Below, piece by piece: positions 56,134 to 64,000 of a stretch of 64,000 nucleotides of DNA; the stretch's first letter is position 1; each line of letters opens with the position of its first letter. A program made the translations under genes and the position numbers. The notes beneath the pieces were generated by a model. It searched no databases, was not told the DNA's origin, and saw nothing but the letters and a program-made list of their open reading frames with translations. The DNA is taken from positions 310,001 to 374,000 of the forward strand of contig NW_024468912.1 of NCBI RefSeq assembly GCF_011745365.1, in the 5' to 3' direction. Origin of the DNA: Cryphonectria parasitica EP155. Lineage: Eukaryota; Ascomycota; Sordariomycetes; Diaporthales; Cryphonectriaceae.

Positions 56134-58335
56134 TCACCTACCCAGGAGCGGTTGTGGCAGCTCCTCCTCCATCATACACGCATTCTCCAACATGTTGGTC
56201 CATTTCCCACTGGTGCCGGCGTGGCTGTGCTTGAGATGTTGACGGAAATGGTCTGCCCTGAAGAATTTCTTGGAACTGTTGCACTCCCTGAACTTGTGGT
56301 GTTCCTGAAGATGCCGAATGCGGTCATCCCAGTCCGGGTCCGTCACAATCCGACCAAGGCCCGCAGGATTTGGGCCTGTCCGTATGAACTCTTCGCCACA
56401 GTAACCACAAGTGTCAGCCTCTCCTGGCCTCGACGTAGACTCGTGGAATGCCCTGTCGTAGCTGCTCAGCGCTGAGCACGACCACGAGTGCCGTCTCACG
56501 TGTAACGAGTTCTGATGCCGTTCTGCCTCGTTCTTGTTCTTGAAGCGGTTGCCGCAATAAGTACACTCATACTGCTTTTCTGCTTCGTGTGCACTAGAAG
56601 GGAAGGAAGGTATGGTCAGTATAGTATACGAGTATAAGAAAGAGAAAGAAAAAAGGAGAAGAAGAAAAAACAATTAAAAAGAACGTCCACCCCTGCTAGA
56701 GAATGTGGCAGTGTGACTCACGCCAATTCCTCGTAGGTGTCGAACTTCTTGGGCTTTTTGGGGCAGCAATCGCACATGTGGAAGCCTTGCATCTTGCTTA
56801 TTGCAACACCCGTCCGCATCGCTGGTTCCGGCACCTTTCTTGGGCTGGCTATTATATTTCTGATATCGCTTGGTCCTCGTTGGTGAACTCCAGTCCGGGG
56901 GATGGTCGTGGACCTTGGGCTTAGATTGACAGTGTTCAATGGTGGCGGTGCAGCGAAAGGCGAGCCAGCAACTTCTGTCGGTGAGAGACCTGAGGGCGAT
57001 AGGCCGATAGGCGACCTCCTGTCAAAGGACAAAGAGGATGTCATGCTCGTTGCGGTGCTCAGACAGCCAAAACTGCCACTGCGGTCTCCTGAAGAGACAG
57101 AAGATATGCTGCCGTGGGGTGGATGTACGGACAGCCGGGGCCCTGGACTACTCTTGGAGGCGTTGTCGCGGCGCCGTCGAAGGTCGCCTTGACTTGGCAT
57201 CTGACGTACAACAGAGTCATCGCTGAGGAGGCTGGAGGCCCGTCGCTTGAGACTGGGCTGCTGATTCTCGTAGCTCAAACTGTTCATACGTGAGTGGCGA
57301 CCATCATCGATGTGCATGTGGCGCAAACGATTCTCCTCCTCCATAGAGAAATCCATATCGTGATCGTAACTATCAGCTGGGGGAAAATCTTCAGGAAAGG
57401 CTCCCGAGTTTTGCCTCTTGCTCCTGGCATAGGGACTTCGATCAAAATCTACAGCCGACATGGGCTCGATCGGCGACCTATACTCATGAGGTCGAGTGAT
57501 CTGTGCAAAGTTGGTGTTCCGCGGAGAGACGGCAGTGTTTAGAGGGGTGTCAGTGAGCCTGGACGAGTCCAAGAACAAGTTCGACTTCGATCTTGCGGGG
57601 AGCGAAAGCTCGAGCTGTGGTAAACGAGGCAACTGTTGTGTAGGGCCTTCTTGCATAGATCGCATCGAGGTGCTCAGGGCGGATCCACGAGGGGGCGATC
57701 TGTTATCCAAGGTCCGTTTTGCGTCGAGCTTCTTCAGCTGCTGGCTGTCGTAGGAATCACTCGAGCCTAGCTGATAGTGTTCGTGTACACGGCCAAATCC
57801 CCGACTGTTGTGCCTATCCCGAGCCCTACCATCTCAAGTCAGCAACACAACTCTTCATTGCTTCCTCTATATCAACGGACGAAGCATACCCAGAGGAGGC
57901 ATAGCTCGACATGCTCGAGTAGCCCTCGTCTCTTAACGTCGGAGTCGCGGCATTGTCCCTACGCATATAATCAGGTATGTCCTCCTGCGCACCTCTTGAC
58001 CTCCAGCTCTGGTCCAGACTGCCGTAGTTGCTCTCACTCCTCCCACCGAAGAATTTCAGGCTCTCGGTGTGGCTTTCTTTCTTGACGCGGTCATAAAAGT
58101 CGGAAAAATCTGCTTCAGGGCCGGGGACGGGGACAATTCTTGGCGGAGGGAGTGCAGGAGGAGGGCCGTCAAAAGACGGCGCATTTGGGATGCCCATAGG
58201 GCCCGACATAGATCGGTCGAAGGCAGAAGTGAAAGGGCCATGGGCACCAAAGGGCCTGTGGCCGCCGTCTTCATGTATAGATATTCTAGGAGGCCCAGCA
58301 TCCCGCGGCACTGGTCGAGCACCGCGGATATCCAT
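56134..58335 (-). CDS. C2H2 zinc-finger protein, probable transcription factor
   Basis: Exons 58335..57890, 57825..56722 and 56593..56134 give 669 aa. The first 490 residues are Ser/Pro-rich and disordered, with an acidic/aromatic patch (SYDHDMDFSMEEENRLRHMH), a likely activation or interaction region. The C-terminal 175 residues hold the fingers: MCDCCPKKPKKFDTYEELAAH, a standard C2H2 finger YECTYCGNRF...RHQNSLH, CGYCGEEF...HLQEHH and a divergent one near KKFFRADHFRQHLKHSH. Such multi-finger C-termini occur in fungal regulators; target genes cannot be inferred. The start at 58335 is in a GCCATGG context. The frame stays open about 230 bases further upstream without an ATG, so an extra 5' exon is possible. 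The 64-nt first intron has GTATGC, CTGAC and TAG signals. Confidence 0.88.
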
Positions 58336-61300
58336 GGCGAATGGGCGGACGGGAGGCGGCGGCGGAGGCGGCGGCGAGGAGGAGGAGCAGAGTCTGGTTA
58401 GGTCGTCGTATCCTGGAGGCTGTCGAAACTGATTGTCACAAGTCAGGTCAGCACCGGGCAAGCAATGTTCGACCTGGCCAGGCCAGGCAGGATACGCTGA
58501 ACTGAGCCCATGGCGCTGGGCCGGAGCAAGGCGACCCACAGCATCAGATGTCGAGATATCCTCCAAATTTAAGAAAGAGCAAAAGACCAGGCGGGCCCGT
58601 CTTCTCTTCCAACCCTTCTCGATAAATTAACAATCAGGACGAGGCGATTGAGACCTATGTGCTGCAATGCATTTGGTGTCTTGGCCTTACTCCGTAAAAC
58701 TAGGACCGAGACTCATTTATTTGTACATCCAGTATGGTCCCGAAAGGTGCACTACCGTTGTTCCTCGATACAAACAATAACGCTGATGCTGGATGCGCCG
58801 TGGGTCGAGCAAGCTGGCCGACTTGACGTTGGGGCGAAGGGGATATGAAACAATGCAGTTATATAAGGGGAGAGGTCAGAGTTATGAGAAATAGAGGCTC
58901 AAATGGACATCCAAGGGTGGCCTAGGCGCAGAGAGGGACAAGAAATGAGAGAATTGAAGGTCATAATAATCATGTCGAGGTGAGGAGGCAGGAGACTGTT
59001 TATGTCGAATCGAGTCTTTTTCTGTCCGAGTCCCAGGTTAAGTTGCAGCGCGCTCCCAGTGCAGGTGCGGTACGGTCTAGTGACAGACAGGGCCAGTCTA
59101 CTTACTGAGGGGACAGGTACACTGGTCAGTGCGCTGGGCCATGGTAGTACGGTGCGCTTAGTATAGTGGGTAGGTCTGGAGGCAGGCACCCCCTCTCCCA
59201 CCCCCCCCCAGACACCGATATCCCATAAGGCGTAGATACTGCTACATTGGGCTAGCTGTCTTTATTTATCTATTTATTTCACTTTCTTTTTTCTTATATC
59301 ACTCGGCATCTTTACCAGGAAGAAACATGGGGTCTGTAGGCCATGTAGGCCATGTGGGCCTTGTCAAGGCTAGACTGGAGCCCTGAAGCCTGTCATTTTT
59401 AGCGGTGCGGTTCAGACTGTACTATGTATGCGCGGGAGCAGGGATATAAGTAGTTTTTTGGACGGACCGGGAGGTATGAGGTAGGGGTAGGGAGGGGCCA
59501 ATGACCCTGGTCATAACCGACTGTTCTTCCACAGCCTGGCAGTACCCGAGTACCTCTGACGATGGTATCGGTACCAGGCACCGTGGGACACTTGGGCTGA
59601 ACCAGACTTTGGGCAAGAGGGGACTTACTGTGCCCCACTTACCTTGTCCACTGCGTGACTACGTACATCAATTACTATGGTACCTTGTATCGTTCATCTC
59701 TGTCTGGCTGCCTGCCTGCCTGTCATCCTCACCACCACCACCGTCTTCTCCTTCATCTCTCTGCCCACTCTTGCTAGAATTGAGGTACTGCATGAGACTC
59801 ATTCATCACATGTGCTTCCTGTCGAGCTGACAGTCTCAGCATCTAGTACATGGTGAAGTGACACATCCAAACGTGCCAGGAAATCCAAGGGGAGGTTGGC
59901 TGTCTTCATTTGCGAGAGTTCGGTTCCACGGATCTTGTCCTGGTCTCTTAGTAGCCAGCCTTCGAAAAAGAAAAACTGGTGGTCTCCTCCTCTCCCCTCC
60001 GTCTTCATTCTCACCTGTTTCATGACATCTCATCTCGGCCCAGGGTGGGATATCTCCGTATGTCCGGGCCCCGACGCGCAGCTGATGACATGCAGAACCG
60101 CGTGGTCGAGGCTTTAGTACTGGTAAGAAGCACTTGGGCAGACAGATTAGATTTTGGGGGGAGTCGAAGCAACCAGATTGTCTGGCTGTCTGTGTATCTG
60201 TCAAGGTTTTTAGGTGTTTCATTCTCCTGCCCCTTCGCACGCCACTTTGCCACAGATGAATGCTTTTGACGCATGCCTTACTAAAGACCGCGGAAGCATA
60301 CGTGCATTCCTTTCCGTTGTGATGTCCCTTCTGTCGAAACCTTCTTTGGGAGAGGTTTAGCTTTGACTAAAAGGAGGAGAAGCAGACCTGCAAAGAAGAG
60401 GGAGGGAAGAGGGAAGGGGAACGACCGCGGGTGACAGATCTGGTTGTGCGTGTACGGAAGGCTTTTCATCCACGATACCGGGGCGCGGATCAGCCGAACC
60501 CAAAGAAAGGTACATGGAAATAGAGAGTACGATACAACACAAAGTCGAGATACTTTGGCTACCACAGTACATGGTACAGACTGCCTGTCTTACCTAAGAC
60601 ATGAAAGCCTGTAGCCCTCCAGGGCTGATCTTCTCTGTCTACCCCTGTAATAACCTATAGGGCAGAAACGGTTCAAATCGACCAGTGCTACGCCTTGGGA
60701 GGAGAGAAAGAGGGGTCTCTTTCCGCCCTGTACAGGCCCTTGGGGTGGAGTGGGGATGGGGTACGTACCGCGCTGCTAACAGTACACAGTATCGCGCGCC
60801 CTAGGGTATCCCCCCCTGTAAGTACCATGCAACCTACTATGGCAATGGTACGGGGGGTGCTACACTACTACATCCTGTAGTATGCTGTGGCACTATGGGC
60901 GACTGGGCAGCGTTACGCCGCAGTAGGACATCTGAATCCTCATGTTCAATGTCAAGCCCTCTCTGCATTCTCCCCCTCCCACCAACCCCCTCTTTCCCTC
61001 GTCTCTCTTTTTCTGCTCTCCTCTACTCTTCCTCTTTCCTTGGACGAGTCATCAGACAATACTCTACGTATCCACAACGACCACAACTCTCCTTTTGTCT
61101 CTGTCTGTTGTCGTACGAACACCGCCTGAAAGCAACACGCCACTCTTGATTACCATTACTATGTACAGTACCACTCCTCGCGACTCTGCCCATTAAGTTA
61201 GTGGCCTTTTTCTTTTTTTCTTCCTTCTTCTTGTTTAGGACGTCACACATGTGGGCGATGCAGCCTGCTGCACACTTGTTCTGGTCCTCTGCGAATGTGT

Positions 61301-61935
61301 TGCTTTACATTAGCCTATCCAACCGTCCCCCCCCACCCCCACCTTCTCATATTTTTTTTTCCTTCTTGTCTCTCATCTTCTTCCCTCTCTTCGCGCTCCC
61401 CAACAACCAACAGTCCCAACTATTGATCATTCCATGTACTAAGTATGGCAGGTGCAGAATAGCAAAAGCACACTAAGCCGTTCTGACCTTTGCCTTTTGC
61501 TTGTTTTCTTTTCTTCTCTCGCCCTATCTCCCACTTTCAATAGACGCTGGCCATTTGTTAGCCCCCACCGTTCGCGCTAGGTTCGATTCCAAGGTGGTTG
61601 GTAGCCCTACAGGAGAAGGAAGAAGAAGGAAAAGAACCAGCAGTAGAGATTTCTGATCTGTAGTGCCGTCTGTCTCAACAATCATCACAGCGGCAAACTT
61701 GGCCCCAGAATTTATAGTACTCTTATATATGATAAGCCCTGGCGGTAGGGGATTGAAAGAGGGGGAAAACATCAAGAGACCTCATCCTGGATCCGCACGT
61801 TGGCTGTACTTGCTGACTTTGACCTTTGGGGCTTCCAGGGTGTTATTATCCAACTAAAACCTTGATGCTGGTGACTTGAAACTGTGGCATGTCTCCAAAA
61901 AATAATCAAGCAAGCAATCAATCAATGAAACTGGC

Positions 61936-62094
61936 TCATCGATCGGCATTATAGAGCTTCTTGGCAAACAGGTCCGTCGCAGCACATGGCGAAACGCCCA
62001 CGAGGCCCAAGGGCACGGCCGCCTGCGTCATGTCTTTGAGCCATGGCAACACACCACCCTTGGTACCCAAGACGCTGTACTGCAGCTTTCTGCC
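61936..62094 (-). pseudogene. coding-like terminal fragment, family not recognised
   Basis: On the minus strand a 52-codon open frame runs from a TAG (62095-62097) to a TGA (61936-61938). It has strong coding texture: mostly G or C at third positions and a protein-like sequence (VLGTKGGVLPWLKDMTQAAV, GVSPCAATDLFAKKLYNADR). A possible acceptor (TTGTAG or GGGCAG) lies just upstream, so it could be the last exon of a gene whose other exons I cannot find, or a gene relic. The upstream 300 bases on this strand are full of stops in all frames. No family assignment is made. Confidence 0.3.
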
Positions 62095-62515
62095 CTACAA
62101 CTAGTGCTGCCGCCCGCCGGAGGCCCTTTCGAGAGACAAATGTCCTATCTGTCTTTTTCCGAGCGCAGTGGCACGAATTCAACGCCACCTACTATCGTAC
62201 CGGGGTGCAAGATCCGAAGCATGCACTCACGCTGCTTGGGACGGCAGCAGGACCTGCAGCATGTGGCTGCTTTCGTGGACGCCTCCTAGCGGCTTGGACT
62301 CGAAAATGGGCCAGCGATACGACTACCCTGAATGGCCCCCAACAGCGGAATTGGCACAGAGCCTGGCGGTTTCCTTCGGGCTTATGATGACATGAGACTC
62401 TGGATGTGAGATGGGCCATACACACTCTCTATCTCACCTGGGCGCTGGCCTTCGTATTGAACAGTGTCGCTGTCATTCATCAATGTCTCAGAATCCGCCA
62501 AGTGGCTCCTGTGTC

Positions 62516-62552
62516 TGTGTGTGTGTGTGTGTGTGTGTGCGCGTGTGTGTGT
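62516..62552. repeat. (TG)n microsatellite
   Basis: About eighteen TG/CG units, with one GCGC interruption in the middle. Confidence 0.9.
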
Positions 62553-64000
62553 ATTTGGCTACCACAAGAGCCCACCAACGAGAATGGACTCCAAGATGGC
62601 GGAATGGTACCACGAGCGCTGGACGAGGCTTGTCTTAGCCACCCTGTCCAGGGTCGCACGTTTATCCGAGGGGCCTTAGCACCTGACCGCTAATCCCGCG
62701 CAAGGCTACCAGCGGTGAAAAGTAAGGTACAATAAATAAATAAAAATTACCTACGCAAAACCGCTGCGCATGGGCGTGGTGGGCCGTCACAGGCGGGAGA
62801 TGGTATGATGACGCGAGTCCTCGATCCGAGAAGTCGTCTTACGCTGGGTTAGGTTTTCAACCAGACCCTTGACACGGCTCAATCAACCCACACACCCTCC
62901 TCTATTTTCTCATTCTTTCTTTCTCTCTCTCTCACTCATCACCCGTCCCATCTTGTTTTGGGCCCCAGCCCAGCGATCCTGCCGTTTCGGCCCTTGACTT
63001 GGGATTTTCCGTTGTTTGTCTTTGGTGTAACCACACGACGGCTTCCCGGCTGCCTCTTCGCACGCAAAGCACAAGAAGCAGATCCACAGGGGGCAGGGAG
63101 AATGCCGACGTAGCAGAGGGGTCTGTTTTTCGAAACGCGGTTTGTCGCTACTCCGTGGCATTCTGCCTGCTGTCGCAATCACCATACAGCTATAGCACTT
63201 ACACATGCTATGACCCAGATATCCCCTGTAGCTACGATCGTCCAAACTTGTTCACCATCGATAGCCCATGCACACACACAGAGAGACAGAGAGAAGCACC
63301 ACGGTTCTCGCTCTCAAACTAGCTCTTATTTCCTTTTTTTTCTTCTTTTTTTTTTGCTTGAAGTCTTTTTTTCCCTTCTTCTCTTCTATCTTAGCCCTTT
63401 TCTGTAAAAGGCCCTGGGGCTGATGATGAGGCTGCACACCCAATCCACCAGCAGCCAGACATTCCTTAGTTGGTCGCCCCAGCCAAAGGCCCACGTCAGT
63501 GGAGGGGCGGACTAGCTGCGTGTTCTCCCACCCCCTCCACCCCTCTATGAGGAGGATGACGGTCAAAAGAGGTGAAAACTAAAGAGGGCTGAGCCCTCCT
63601 TACCTAGCCTTACGTGGTCATTTTCTCCGCGAATCAGGACCACTGACTTTCGGAATAGGGGATCCGCCCCAGAATGGATCATTAGCCAGGTGGGAATTAG
63701 GCAGCCTGGTATGTAGTACTGGTAGTATGTACCACTACTATCGTGTATGTACTACACTATGTATAGCGGTGACAACAAAGCCGATGGCCCCTTCGGAGAA
63801 CACCTTTACGGGCCACGACAAGCAGCCCAGGTCGAAGAGAGCCCCGCTGGGGGCTGACGGGGACGAATGAGTCTGATCTTCCCGGCCTTTTCCACGTCTG
63901 GGCATATTCGACGAGCGCGTTTCGTCTATCTTTGCCTCGTCCTTTTGTGTTGCATAATTTTGTGCTGCATGCATGTAGTCTGTCCCCCACAATTGTTCTG

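Larger units (their letters stand above)
58336..64000. other. 5.7 kb intergenic region to the window end
   Basis: No intact gene is recognised. It contains the upstream region of the zinc-finger gene, a possible coding fragment at 61936-62094 (separate entry), a GT microsatellite at 62516-62552, pyrimidine tracts near 62905-62935 and 63330-63395, and many TAGTAC/GTACTA words (densest at 63709-63762). Open frames up to about 135 codons on both strands lack recognisable features. Confidence 0.4.

Overview
The window is nuclear DNA of a filamentous ascomycete fungus (Pezizomycotina, probably a Sordariomycete). Genes are cut by short spliceosomal introns (43-165 nt) with GT...CTNAC...YAG signals. 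The proteins are typical of moulds: a YVH1 phosphatase with zinc-binding tail, RTT106 histone chaperone, argininosuccinate lyase, phosphoinositide phospholipase C, and secreted and MFS proteins. A tRNA-Tyr carries the usual intron after position 37. I cannot name the species.

Layout. 0.5-2 kb: 2-oxoglutarate/Fe(II) oxygenase (+). 3.6-5.7 kb: polytopic membrane protein of unknown function (+). 5.7-13.9 kb: no convincing gene, many pyrimidine microsatellites. 14.0-15.9 kb: His/Gln- and Ser/Pro-rich fungal protein (+). 15.9-20.9 kb: no gene, ending in a remnant of a Copia-type LTR element. 21.0-23.1 kb: DHA1-type MFS transporter (-). 23.1-29.3 kb: a degenerate coding relic and tRNA-Tyr. 29.3-44.4 kb: the dense part, with phospholipase C (+), aldo/keto reductase (+), RTT106 (-), argininosuccinate lyase (-), secreted SGNH esterase (+), small secreted protein (+) and an Arg/Ser-rich protein (+). 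49.1-50.7 kb: YVH1 (-). 56.1-58.3 kb: C2H2 zinc-finger protein (-). The rest is low-complexity intergenic DNA.

How the genes relate. They do not form an obvious biosynthetic cluster; most are independent housekeeping, signalling or secreted functions. RTT106 (chromatin), YVH1 (60S maturation and phosphatase signalling), argininosuccinate lyase (arginine synthesis, with a possible GCN4/CPC1 site upstream) and phospholipase C (IP3/DAG signalling) are core. The oxygenase, MFS transporter, aldo/keto reductase, esterase and small secreted protein are accessory. Thirteen protein genes in 64 kb is sparse for such a fungus.

Exon boundaries were set by hand from splice signals and frame. In every multi-exon model the summed exon length is divisible by three. 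The hardest case is the membrane protein at 3.6-5.7 kb, where one intron has an alternative reading. I did not find a convincing new multi-gene system. The best leads are that odd intron, the secreted dibasic-site protein, the coding relics and the LTR fragment.
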